Assembly (NCBI GenBank): GCA_013180625.2
Contig: SNVD02010124.1
Coordinates: forward strand, 372,001-436,000
Source: Boswellia sacra
Lineage: Eukaryota > Streptophyta > Magnoliopsida > Sapindales > Burseraceae
Length of the DNA: 64,000 nucleotides
Direction of reading: 5' to 3'
The first letter of the stretch is position 1. The number at the start of each line of letters is the position of its first letter. Shown here one piece after another: positions 34,690 through 46,691 of this stretch. The notes beneath the pieces were generated by a model. The model saw only the letters and a list, made by a program, of their open reading frames with translations. It did not search any database and had not been told where the DNA came from. A program made the translations under genes and the position numbers.

Positions 34690-36048
34690 CTTCCATTAAT
34701 CAATGTTGCTCTCTGCACTCTCATTCAGGTTGAAACAGTTTGAAAATGAGAAATCAAACTTTTCATAACAACCAAATTTTATTTCCAGTTCAGATGCATC
34801 TAATTCTTGACTTCTTGAGAGCCTTGGTAATGATTGGAGCTCCATGCAGTTTGTTGCTTCAAACTTCCTTAGATTTGGTGGAAGACCTGGAAGCGATTGA
34901 AGCATATGACATTTGTTCAAGTAAAGTTCTTTTAAACGCAAAAGTTGCTTGAAATCTACAGGTAGACTCTCAAAATCGTTACCACTTAGACATAAAACTT
35001 CCAATGAGGGCATACAACAGAGGCCTTCAGAGATCTTCAGGTTTGACAAATCTAAAAGATCCAGACTTTTAAGAGATTTTAATTGAAAAATAGTGGTTGG
35101 AAAACTCTTGAGCCCTAGGAATTCTCCAAACCTAAGATACGGAGCTTGGGGAGATACCAGTTAGAAGAGTGAAATGATACCAAGCTTTTGCAATTTCTAA
35201 GATTTAATTCTTCAAGTTTCACAGCATTTGAGAGGTCTGGAATCTCAGTCAGCCATTCGGAGTCATGAAGGTCAATGAATACCAACTTGGAAGGATGCTG
35301 TAGCAAAACATAAATATCAAGAATAAATTACTATAGCTGAATTCCACAATTTATATTCAAAGCAACAACGGCATGGCATAGAAATAAATTATACCTTTCT
35401 TCCTTTCCAAAGTTTCTTAACCTTGATACATGGCAATGCAAGCACAACAAGGTTCTAAGGACTAAATGTTGAGGGCAATTCTTTTAAAGGACATCCATAC
35501 CAATGGAGATGCCTTAACTCATTTGAAAGGGATTTTAAGTTTTCTAGCTTTTTGTTAAAATGTTTAACACTAGAGATATTTACCCCATTTTCAACAAATT
35601 TAAGATGTGGTACATAGAATTAAAGAAATTTAAGATTAGGCATCTTCTTGAAGGCTTCAGGATTTAAATCTACATCTGTAGTCTTCAACAAGTCTAAGAA
35701 CAAACTGTGAACTGCATACATCTCCTTCCTACCCAAAAAAAAAAAAAAAAGAAAAAAGAAAAGGAAGATGAGTTAGCATAACTAAATGTCCCAAAGTTTT
35801 TATATAAATAGTTTATGCTTGAGTCTTTGCTCAAAATATTGTTAGAAGAAAACAAACTCAAATAATTTGACTCTTATAGTATTATTCTTTAGTACTTGAA
35901 AAACATCCTCATGATTTCACAACCTACTACGATTCTTTGGTACTTTGGTTGATTCTTTCTCCCAACCAATTTCTTGTAATAAGTTGTGCATTCCTATCCC
36001 GTTCCAGTTTGTTTGAGCGATGAGTGACTTATCAATGAGGACACCAAG
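34690..36048 (-). pseudogene. TIR-NBS-LRR pseudogene, 3' half (end of NB-ARC, LRRs)
   Basis: TNL proteins are intracellular immune receptors. Reading from 36048 down, the minus strand gives LGVLIDKSLIAQT, MHNLLQEIGWE and NRSRL*NHEDVFQVLKNNT (end of the NB-ARC ARC2 region). The linker AFKKMPNLKFL* and NELRHLHWYGCPLKELPS follow (35740-35390). The LRR blocks are FIDLHDSEWLTEIPDLSNAVKLEELNLRNC (in part, 35115-35306) and LEVLCLSGNDFESLPVDFKQL (in part, 34696-35049). The reading ends with a post-LRR FSNCFNLNE. Stops and shifts occur near 35880, 35615 and 35445. The 5' half is at 46692-48523, beyond a copia insertion. Confidence 0.9.
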
Positions 36049-36973
36049 TGCTGTAAATTAATTCAAACTTCAACCAAGATGCTTGTGAAATAAACAAAAG
36101 CTATCATTCAACCACTTAAATGAAGTAACCCAAAAAGATACTGTAAATAGTGATTACACCATAGTGTTTTGTGAACAGTGATTGTTACAGTGTTTTTGCA
36201 CAACATGATAAACAGTGATATCGCTACATTATTTATAAACAGTGATTCTGTTACAGTAATCCGCTACAGTGTTTATGAACAGTAACTCTGCTACAGTCTT
36301 TATAAACAGTGATTATGCTACAGTATCCATGGATAGTATATTCGCTGCAATAAGATGCTACAGTGATAATGAATAGTATCTCATCGTGAACAGTGTGATG
36401 AACAATATCTGTCTGTGAACCTTGTTGAACAAATTGGCAAGACGTGCAAAAATGCACTGATCTAAAGACCAAAATCTGCCCCCTCAAGAAATCTATTCCA
36501 GTGTAATACAGGTCAACGATAGTTTGACCTCCAGGCTTCAATAGCAAAAATTTTCCTATCAAGGTGCACTCCTTTCCATAAAATATAGAGCAGACAATTG
36601 AATGTATTTCTCTGGTGTTGAGGTAGAAGAGGAAACATTAAATGGAATGAGGAGTGATATCTATGGAGCCATAGCCAAGTCATATATATATATATATACA
36701 CATATACTGTAAAAGTTACTGTTACTCCTTCATCCTCAACCTCAAAACGTGTTATGATTATACACGACTAAGTTTGAACACTTAATTCGCGTGAACGTGC
36801 ACTAACATATTTGATTAATTCAACTCTATCATTATAAGTATTTAATAGGCCTTAAAACCAATTGAATGCATTAGGCCCCCTTATAGTTTATTAGATAAGC
36901 CTAACTTAAAATTGTATTAGGCCTATTTATTAATAGCTCAATTTTGTGTATTTATTGAAATAGTTATATAACA
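36049..36973 (-). repeat. Copia 3' LTR (left copy) with CTACAG/AACAGTG repeats
   Basis: 925 bp, TGCTGTAAATTAATT...TATATAACA on the plus strand. About 36130-36420 is a degenerate array of roughly 20-27 bp units built from CTACAGTGTTTATGAACAGT-like sequence. A purine run, AGAAGGGGAT, lies next to the LTR on the coding strand (about 36974-36984), as expected for a polypurine tract. It includes a short (AT)n near 36679-36698. Confidence 0.9.
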
Positions 36974-37739
36974 ATCCCCTTCTATTTCAAAAATACACAA
37001 TGAACAGCCAGAGAAATATTTAGAATTTAGTGAATATGTATTGGTGCCATTTAGGCTATGAACCAACCATTGGATAACTCATCTGTCCTAGAGGAATTTG
37101 GTGATATTTAAAATTTCTATGAACTAATATTCTTGTGCCTAAGTCAGAGGATTAGCTATCCTCACAAAACTCTTTACACATTGTTGTTCTGTAGTTTGGC
37201 ACTTTAATAGCCACGTGCCTACCTTGTATTGATAAGTGCTTTAGAGATACTTGCCTTAGTTCTCATAGGAATCGACCCAATTCTACACTCATATATGTGA
37301 ACCTCCATCAAATGTGTACTACAATTAACACACCACCAATCATTAACTAGGCTATGAAGTTCATTAATAGTTTGCTACTCAACCTACTTCACTGTAGTTA
37401 GTACTATCGCACCTTAGGGATGAATTCTTACTTTAGAGAAGTAAAAGTTGATAGTACTATCAAGCCAACAAGTGACTTGTTTTTGCCCTTGTGAACTTAC
37501 TTCATGGGATCACCAATTATATAGGTAGGGTTACCATCACTCTTGTCTTATGCTTTGGGCATAGGTCCCATCCCTCTCCACATTTGAATTACTAACCACC
37601 TATTTAGCAGTGTTGTCAGAGGATCTGCCAAATTTGACTTTGACCTTACAAAATCTAGCCTCACTACCCTAGATTCTAGCAACTACTTAATAATGCTATG
37701 TCTCATTTAGATGTGTCTACTTTTCCCATTATAAATTTT

Positions 37740-38940
37740 ACTCTTAGCTTTTGATATGGCAGCCTAACAATCACAATGTATAGAAATAAAGTAAGGAGGG
37801 TGATTACTAATGGGAAGATCTACTAAGAGGTTCCCTAACCACTCAGCCTTAGAACATGCCTTCTCTAAGGCAATTAGCTCATACTCCATGGTTGACCGAG
37901 CTATATAAGTTTGCTTGGCTGACTTCCAAGAAACTGCCCTTCTGCCAAGGTAAATATGTAGCCACTAGTTGATTTCACTTCATTTGTTTTAGTAATCCAA
38001 TTTGCATCACTGTAACCCTCTAATACTGGTAGAGTTCTACTATATTTAATTCCATAATCAATGGTGCCTTTTGGATATTTTGCAACTCTCTCTAAAGCAG
38101 TCAAATAATCCTCGTTAGGATTTTGAGTATATCTACGCAATCTGCCTATAGAGTATGCAATGTTAGGCCTTGTACAATTCATCAAATACACAAGGCTACC
38201 AATGATTTGGGCATACTCAGATTGATTAATACTATGTTGTAAGTTTTTCTTTAGATGGGTATTTGCATCATATGGAGTAGCCATTGGCTTACTATCAAAT
38301 AACCCAAACTTCTTTAAAAACTTTTCAACATAGTGTTCTTGAGATAACATGAGACCATCATCAAATTTAGTAATTTTAATGACAAGAATAACATTTGCTT
38401 CTCTCATATCTTTCATATATGAAAATTTGAAGCAAGAAACATTTTGGTCTCATTTATCACATGCATGCTTTTACTAAAAATAAACATGTCTTCAACATAA
38501 AGACAAATAATCACATAAGTGTTATTATCAATGGATTTAAAATATACACATTTATCTAAGTCATTAATCACAAATCCATTTGACACTAACACTTCATCAA
38601 ACTTTTCATGCCACTGTTTTGGTACTTGTTTTAATCCATATAAGGACTTAACAAGCTTACACACTTTATGTTCATTACCAGGGATAACACAATCCTCAGG
38701 TTGGTCCATATAAATTTTCTCATCTAGGTTACCATATAAAAATGCAGTCTTGACATCCGTTTTATGAACATATAAATTATTAATTGCAGTTAAGGCAATT
38801 AATACTCTAATGGATGCAACTCTAGAAACAGGAGCATAAGTATCAAAATAATCTATGTCTTTCTTTTGTGTAAGTCCTTTGGCAACTAACCTTGCCTTAT
38901 ATTTCTCAATTGATCCATCAGCCTTCAATTTCCTTTTAAA
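37740..38940 (-). pseudogene. Copia reverse transcriptase and RNase H, broken
   Basis: From 38928 down: KADGSIEKYKARLVAKGLTQ (RT start), YGLKQVPKQWHEKFD and ICLYVEDMFIFS. The YVDD catalytic box therefore reads YVED, with glutamate in place of the first aspartate. A frame change near 38413 leads to REANVILVIKI, SLVYLMNCTRPNIAYSIGRL and SDANWI (RNase H side). RNase H continues in another frame to about 37740. At least two frameshifts separate the blocks. Confidence 0.88.
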
Positions 38941-39359
38941 AACTCATTTGCACCCTATTGTTTTTGTTCCTGGACGTAGATCAACAATCTCCCAAGTATT
39001 ATTGCTCATAATTGAGTTTATCTCATTGTTGATAGCCTCTCTTCAAAATGATGCATCATGAGAAGTCATAGCTTCTTCAAAGGTTTAAGGATCATTGTCT
39101 ACAAGAAATACACAATCATCACCAAAATTGGTGGCTTTTCTCAATCTCTTACTTCTCTTAGGTTCAAAATCTGAACTCTTAGGAGAATCACTCTGTGAAT
39201 CATTTAAAGGTAAAGATTTCTCAACATTTAGGCTTTTTAGGAAAAATAGATTCAAGGAAATCTACATTCTTGGATTCTATAACTGTATTTGTTTCAAACA
39301 AATTATTAATAATTTTAAGAACTAAGAATCTATAAGAAGCACTATTCTAGGCATATCCT

Positions 39360-40113
39360 ATAAACATAAAGTCAAAAATTTTTTGTCATAACCTATTTCT
39401 TTTCAGGTTCAGGTAGCAACACTTTTGCAAGACACCCCTAAACTTTAAAACATTTGAAATTAGGTTTATAACATTACCGTAATTCATATGGTGTCGTACC
39501 AGTTTTTTTTTTAAGGTTTTCTATTTTGTACATGAAAAGCTGAAAGGATGGCTTCCCCTGACAAATTATGTGGAGCCCCGGAACTTATTAATCGTGCATT
39601 CATCATTTCTTTGAGTGTTCTATTTTTCCTTTCAACCACTCCATTTGATTCAAGTGAAAAAGGAAGTGTTGTTTCATGAATTATTCCATGATCTTCACAA
39701 AATTTATTAAATGAGTTCGATTCATATTCACCCCCTCTATCTATTCTTAATCTTTTTATTTTCTTATTAAATTGATTTTCAACTTCATTTTTTATAGATT
39801 AAGAACATATCAAATGCCTCATCTTTATTCTTCAAAAGATATATCTTAGTATATATAGAGAAATCGTCTATAAAAGTTATATAAAATCTTTTACCCCCTC
39901 TAGTCACGGTATATTTTAAATCACCTAGGTCACTGTGAACTAAACTACGAAGTTCAATTTCTCTATTAAGAATAGGCTTGCAAGTTTTCTTTGTAGATTA
40001 AGATTCTGCACAAACACCACATTTTTCAACTTTTGAAAAATTTAGATAAAATAATAAACACAATCATACATGTTCTTAATATAAGAAACATCCACATGAT
40101 CTAATCAACCATG
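39360..40113 (-). pseudogene. Copia integrase core, broken
   Basis: The minus-strand translation in mixed frames gives CGVCAES, ELRSLVHSDLGDLKYTV, FIDDFSIYTKIYLLKNKDEAF (in part), LRIDRGGEYESNSF and SNGVVERKNRTLKEMMN. These are the HHCC tail and DDE core of a copia integrase. Frameshifts occur, for example near 39790. The upstream part of the domain is cut by the solo LTR at 40114. Confidence 0.85.
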
Positions 40114-40118
40114 CCATA

Positions 40119-43100
40119 TGCAACGCCCCAGATCTTTCACGTTTCTATTACATGACCGATCTGATTGCTAAGGAAATCACATTCGATTTTTTTTTTTACT
40201 TGTCCAATCAATACCACATCAATTATCCAAAATAGATACTTCAAAATAATATCATGTGCATAACCATTACAATGATATTACAATGCTTCATATTAATTGC
40301 CTAGAAAGCATACCATAGTCTAGAAGCTTCAATCCAACTTCACTTCGAATTAAATCTAAAACCATCTTTTCACTTGATTACTCAAATCTGCACAAACTTC
40401 AATAACTCCATATCCAATATTTCTAACGTTGCAAAAGTGTTGGTGACGAAGGGTAAGCTGTCAACTCGGTAAGTATAATCAATTCTAACATGTTTTTTAT
40501 ATTAAAAACCTTTTATGAATTATAGATATTTAGTAATCATAATTTTACATAATGACGTAATCTTATACTTCAAGAAATTAATTGAAAAACATTTTATCAA
40601 AGGCCATATAAAATAATCAACATAACTATAAAGTGTCAACTTAATAAATAATACCCATATTAGTGCAAATAAAGAAAAAAACATAAAAATCAAATTTGTC
40701 ATAACAAAATATCATATCAATTCTCGTAAAACATACAAAATAGGATAATTAACTCAAATTATCGTAATTTATTAAAAGAATCAAATCATGATCATAAAAC
40801 ATAGTTTTATAGTAACTCATAAAACATATATGCATAGTAGCTAAAAACATTATCAGAAAACACAGTTTCATTGTAGCTCATATCACGCAGCCATATCATA
40901 TCAGAGGATTGATTAACGATCAAACATATCATATCATATTTGTGTGCATCGTAACATAAATCCAGTTGGAACCATAACACATCATATCATCTACATGTGG
41001 CACTTTACACTGTGTGTGGCACTTCGTGCTTCCCACACAGGCTCAAGGGGTGACCCTCATGCAGCTATGTCATAACATATAAGAGTGCTCTGGACAACGA
41101 GCCAAAATTCTTTTCTTATTATAACTTACAGTACGAAATACTGATTTCAAAATTTGTATAAATCTCAAAACACTTAAAATAATCCTTTGCATAATAAATT
41201 CATATACGAACTTTATTTCTTAAACCAATCGTTTGCTTAGAGAACATTTAAAACCAAGATAATTGATTTGAAAAGCATTTTAAAGAACCTTAAAGTACGA
41301 AGTTTCACAGATCTTTCGATAAATGAGTTAAATAATTAAATAAAAGCGACTTTTAGAGAACAATTTACTTTGTTAAATATTTAATTTAATAAAAATGAAA
41401 AGATTTTTGTTGTTTAGAAGCCAGATTTATAGAAAACTATTTTCCATTCATGAAAAACTATAAAACTTAAATCTCGGAATTGTAACGGTTTTTGCATATG
41501 TCAAACAAAGCACATTAATGTGAATATCACTTACTTACATACTAATTTCAAAATACCAATAAAAACATGTATTTTTATGAAAGCTATACTTTATATGCAA
41601 ATAGAACTGTCTATATTCATTAAATACCTGTAAGCATAAAACATTATTTGAAACTATCAAAGACTTTTATGTATTTTTTTCAAAACCACTATTGAAAGGA
41701 CCAAGATTTTATTTTAGTAAGAACAACTTTGTTTATAATAATGAATTGTAAAAAAATATAATAAGCTTTGAACTTGTAGATTTTGATACTTATAACAAAA
41801 TGCATACCTTATAAAACATACTTACATAGATAGTATAAATAACATAAGAATTATTTCTACTTCTAAACAATTCATAATAATAACCTTTGATAACAAAACA
41901 TATTTTTAATTATGCATATAAAATAATCATATTAAGAATTATTATACTTACCTCGTACTTTCAGACCATATATCATATATTTTTTAGTCACCCATCCAAA
42001 ATCTCTCAATCATCTAACAAAAGTGAAACATAATTCAATCATGTCAATATCCATCATAATTTCTCATCAAATACAAAAACTCCTATTCCAACTCAAAGCC
42101 GATTCGTTCTCTTCGATAACAACGTAAACAAATTCTTTCTCATACAACTAATGAGTCATCATCTCCATAGCAAATGAACCAAAGATCTCATAATTCATAT
42201 GCTCAAATCAACACAATAAAAATACTGAAATTTATCTCATATTTAAAATCTCCAAACTGTCATTCCCAATTACAAAACTTCCACCTTTAAACCAAAACAA
42301 TGAAAATTCTCTTATCTTTAATAAATTATCTAACCCCCAATGTTTCCAATGTCTTATGGAGACATTGTAAACATTTTAATCTTGGAACACAAAAAGTATC
42401 AAAACATTTTGGAAAAATCCTTTAAAGAAATCAAAATGTAAGAAATATCAATTCTTGTCGTTAGATTATAAGATTGACATCCGTTACTCTGTAAATACGA
42501 AATAATTTGTCATTAATTTGTAAAATCATGAAAACATCCAAAATGAAACTTAAAATGCCAAGTAAGAATTATTTAAAAGCTCATAACTTTCTGAAAAATT
42601 ATAACCAATTCAAAATCAATTTTATACTTCTAACATTATGTTGAAAATAGTAAATTCTAAAATTTCATAGTCTTATTTAAAAAATCATTAAAAATAAATT
42701 ACTCAATCTTTTTCAATGAAACTAATTTTAAAAGAACTATTTTCATGTCTACTGTAATATATAAAAATTTTAGAACAAAAATCAATTTCAAGCCATACTT
42801 ATAATTTTCAAAACTTTAGAGAGTCGGTTTAGAATAAATATTTTCAGAATCTTTTTGCCAAATTTAAAAATTCATGAAAAATCGTATCTTTCATATTCTT
42901 GGTCTAGAATAAATTTTGAAATAATCCTTGATACATATATTTTAACGTATAAAAACATGGAATTCAAAATTAGCGTGAAAATAAACTTATACACCTGGTA
43001 ATACTCTACTATCTCATGTTAGTTTTGTAAATCAAGTTCTTCAATGTCAAACTCCAACCACTTACCAAAACCCACAAATCTAATAAAATTGAATATTAAA

Positions 43101-44491
43101 TCATTAAAATACCAACCCTTAGATAACTTATAAATCATCATGTCACATATATCATAATTAACCCGATGAATCCAACGAAATATAAATTCTTGAACTTAGT
43201 TCTAATCTTGGCAATTCAAACTAGAACAACACCCAATCTCAGATTTTTAATTCATAAAATCAAAATCATCTTAGATTTTAAAATAGTGTTCCACACATAT
43301 GTAGGCTATTTCACAAATTTTTACATTTTTGAATAGATTTATATTTTGAGTAAAAAAATTCTACCAAACAGTGTCTGCCCGTGAGTCAAGTTACTTTGAC
43401 GATTTTTATAAATTTTTATACCAATTGAAACCACACCAAGACTTGCAAAAAGACTATATACATATAAAATATTAAGATTATTAAATTTCACAATTTTTGA
43501 ACAACGTTTGGATGGGTGAAGAAATTGCCGAATTCAGTTTATCAAACAGAATAGTTTAAATTCAAGTTTAATAGTGCTGTTTCGAAAATCTACAAAAAAT
43601 TGAAATCATAATCATTTTGGGTGCAACAAAATTCATATGAAACTTAAAGATCTTTAGTTTCTTTGATAAAAATCCTAAGTTCAAAAATCATAAATTAAAT
43701 AAACACAAAAATTTGTGAACAGCCTACTATCTTGATAACTCAGTCAATGGTCACCAATCACTATGAAACCCTAACTTTCTTATCATATAAATCTATTACA
43801 GGCACCCCCTTCTAAATCCATCAAATTTTGGATTAGATGTCTTAGCGCCCAAGCCACATCAAACTAAACCTCAATTCATTCCATAATAAATAATGTGTAG
43901 TAGATAATACTCTCATCATGACTAAGATCCCACTTTGTTGATTTTCTCTTTGATCCAAGCTCTTCATCTTCAAGCTCCCATATGTTTGCTTAAATGTTGA
44001 ACTCCTATTTTTCCTCTTGGTTTTCACGTTAAAGGGGTTGAAATCGGCAATGTAATTAAATGGCAAAATACGTATGTCATGGAAAATAGTTTATTTCTTT
44101 TTTTTTTGTTAAGTGATATATATATATATATATATATAACCACCACAATCTTCTCTTAAATAATTACCTATATTAATTTCCACTCATAAGGCAACTTCTT
44201 AAATAAAATCAATCATTTAAATCTCCAATTTATTTCCAATAAATGTTAAAACTTAATTTTCTCCTTCAATAATTATTCAAAACAACTCTCCTAATCAAAT
44301 CGATAAGTATTCTAATCAATTTTGAATTACCATTAATATATTAATCTTCTAATAATCAACTAAATCTACTCCCCTTATAAAACCAATAATGATTTTCCTT
44401 ACTTGCAACCATAAATTGTGTTCATATTCCATTCAAATCAACCCATAAAATTTTCTTCAAATTTTAATGGACTGAAATTTTGGGTGTTACA
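40119..44491 (+). mobile_element. Giant solo LTR, 4373 bp, TSD CCATA
   Basis: It starts TGCAACGCCCCAG and ends GGGTGTTACA, with perfect 5 bp duplications CCATA at 40114-40118 and 44492-44496. Joining the flanks restores the collinear copia pol order. It has no coding region, primer site or internal domain. It is AT-rich, with one more complex stretch at about 40985-41100 (GTGTGTGGCACTTCGTGCTT, GGTGACCCTCATGC). At over 4 kb it is exceptionally long for an LTR; comparable lengths are known for some Tat/Ogre-like plant gypsy elements. Assignment to that clade is inference. Confidence 0.9.
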
Positions 44492-44549
44492 CCATAAATC
44501 AACAGAGTCAATAATATAAGCAGAAGAAGAAGATGCACTTTCATTAATA

Positions 44550-45809
44550 ATCACATTGAGTACATTGAGCTTAAAGAGTTCACCCTTATAATACCATTTT
44601 CCAACAAAACCCCATTTTTTGATATTACAATTTTATCACTTTCAAAAGACACTTTAAACCCAGCTTTCCCAAGTATAAACACAAAAACAAGATTATATCT
44701 AATATTTGGTACATGCAATATATTACTTAGTGAAAGGATTTTGCCAGAAGTAAGTCTGAGAAGAACCTTTCCTTTGTCCAAAATTAGAGCAGATAATGAG
44801 TCACCAAGATAAACTCGTTCTTCTCCTTCTTTCACTAGAGTATAATCATAAAATTGATTTCTGTTGCACATTTATCATATTAATTTCTAAGATCACAAAA
44901 GCAGCAATAATTTCTTCTCCTTCAGCCAGATTAGCCTTAGGAGGATTTTGGTCTCTTTTTCAATTATTATTCTTGTTCTGGTGTCCACACCTACATTGGT
45001 TGGCATAATGACCAGGTTTTTCACAAACAAAGCATTGTCCTTTCTTGTTAAAGGTGGGGTTCTTTTTGTTGAGGAAATTTTTATTTGAGGTTTTTGGGTG
45101 TTGTGACTTTTTTTTAGGAGATTTAGAAATATTCTCCACTACATGGGCCTTAGAACTCATTTCCTTGGCCTTTTCAGCTTTATCCTTATTTCTATTTTGC
45201 TCCTCAATTCTAATATGAATAATGGCATCTTCAAGACTCATTTATTTTCTCTTATGCTTCATGTTATTTTTATAAACTCTTCAAGAGTCAGGTAATTTTT
45301 CAACTAAACACCCAGCTATAATTGCCTCTCGAAGTTCAATGTCTTCATTTTTAAGATTCTTTATAAGTATGTGATAGTCATGAATTTGAGTAGTCACATC
45401 TTTTTCTTCTACCATTTTGTAGTCTAGGAAATTTCCTATAGCATACTTTTGAGAACCGGCATCCTCTATGATATATTTTTTCCTAAGACTCTCCCATATT
45501 TCATGTGCAGTTTTATATCTACAGTACATATCGTATAACTCATTTAAAAGAGTGCTCAATATGGTGTATCGACAAACCTTATTCGCCTCTTTCCATTCTT
45601 CTTCCACTTTGTTTTTCCACTCTCGCAATGATTGTGACGCTCCTTCTACCCGCTTAGAAGTTTTTTTTTTTTTGGTGAGATAGTTTACAAGGTTATAACA
45701 TGCAAAATGTCAAAACTTTTTCTTGCCATCCCTTGAAGCGACTTCCACTAAAAGGCTCAATATTTGAGATATCAGGAAGTGATTTGGCAGTAACTAAGGC
45801 AACCTCCAT
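44550..45809 (-). pseudogene. Copia gag and protease, broken
   Basis: The likely start is the ATG at 45809: MEVALVTAKSLPDISNIEPF, then a shift near 45700. Gag continues (WKNKVEEEWKEANKVCRYTI, 45281-45628) with a stop at LPDS*. A zinc knuckle follows, CFVCEKPGHYANQCRCGHQN (about 44985-45045), and a protease tail (LSNILHVPNIRYNLVFV, 44551-44871). The start lies only about 28 bases inside the LTR, and no tRNA-Met primer site is recognisable in that gap. Confidence 0.85.
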
Positions 45810-45837
45810 CTTGTTTAAAGAGATTTGGTCTTTAGAT

Positions 45838-46391
45838 TGTTGTAAATTAATTCAAATTTCAACCAAAGTCTTAGTGAAATAACCAAAAGCTATCACTCAA
45901 CAATAGTGTCTCTACTACAGTGTTTTGCTTAATAGTGTCTACTACAGCGTTGATGAACAGTGGTACCACTACAGTGTCTATGAACAGTGACTCTGCTACA
46001 GCAATCCACTACAGTGTCGATGAATAGTGACTCTACTATAATGTCTATAAACAGTGTATCGCTATAATGATGATGAATAGCATCTCACTGTGAACAGTGC
46101 CGTGATTAGCAGTATCCGTATGTGAACAGCGCCTTTGTTGAACAAATTACCAAGACGTGCAAAAATGCACTGACCTAAAGACCAAATTTTGCCCCTTTAG
46201 AAAATCAATTCCAGTGCAATATAAGTTAATGGCAGTTTGACCTTCAGGATTTAATAGTAGTAAATTTCCTATCAAGTTGCACCCCTTTCCAAAAAATATA
46301 GAACAGACAATTGAATGTATTTCTCTAGTGTTGACGTAGAAGAAGAAACATTAAATGGAATGAGGAGAGATGTCTATAGAGCCATAGCTAA

Positions 46392-46426
<35 letters not shown>

Positions 46427-46691
46427 TGTAAAAAGTTACCGTTGCTCCTTCATCCTCAACCTCAAAATGTGCCATGATTATGTGCGATTGAGTTTGACCA
46501 CTTAATCTGCACGAACGTGCACTAATGTATTTGATTAATTCAATTCTACCATTATAAGTATTAAATAGGCCTTAAAACCAATTAAATGCATTAGGCTCAC
46601 TTATAGTTTATTAGATAAGCCTAACTTAAATTGTGTTAGACCTATTTATTAATAATCCAATTTGTGTATTTATTGAAATGATTATATAACA
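45838..46691 (-). repeat. Copia 5' LTR (right copy)
   Basis: 854 bp, TGTTGTAAATTAATT...TATATAACA on the plus strand, matching 36049-36973 with many substitutions and gaps. The CTACAG/AACAGTG array (about 45915-46130) is shorter than in the other copy. An (AT)n run lies at 46397-46425. Confidence 0.9.

Larger units (their letters stand above)
36049..46691 (-). mobile_element. Ty1/copia element inserted in the TNL gene, itself split by a solo LTR
   Basis: The LTRs are 36049-36973 and 45838-46691 (TG..CA in both orientations), flanked by perfect CCAAG duplications at 36044-36048 and 46692-46696. Coding parts lie on the minus strand, so the right LTR is the 5' one. Gag is at about 44960-45809, protease about 44550-44870, integrase about 39360-40110, and RT plus RNase H about 37740-38940. 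A 4373 bp solo LTR (40119-44491) separates protease from integrase. Without it the copia element is about 6.27 kb. By eye the LTRs differ much more than those at 5674-10280, so this insertion is older. Confidence 0.9.
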
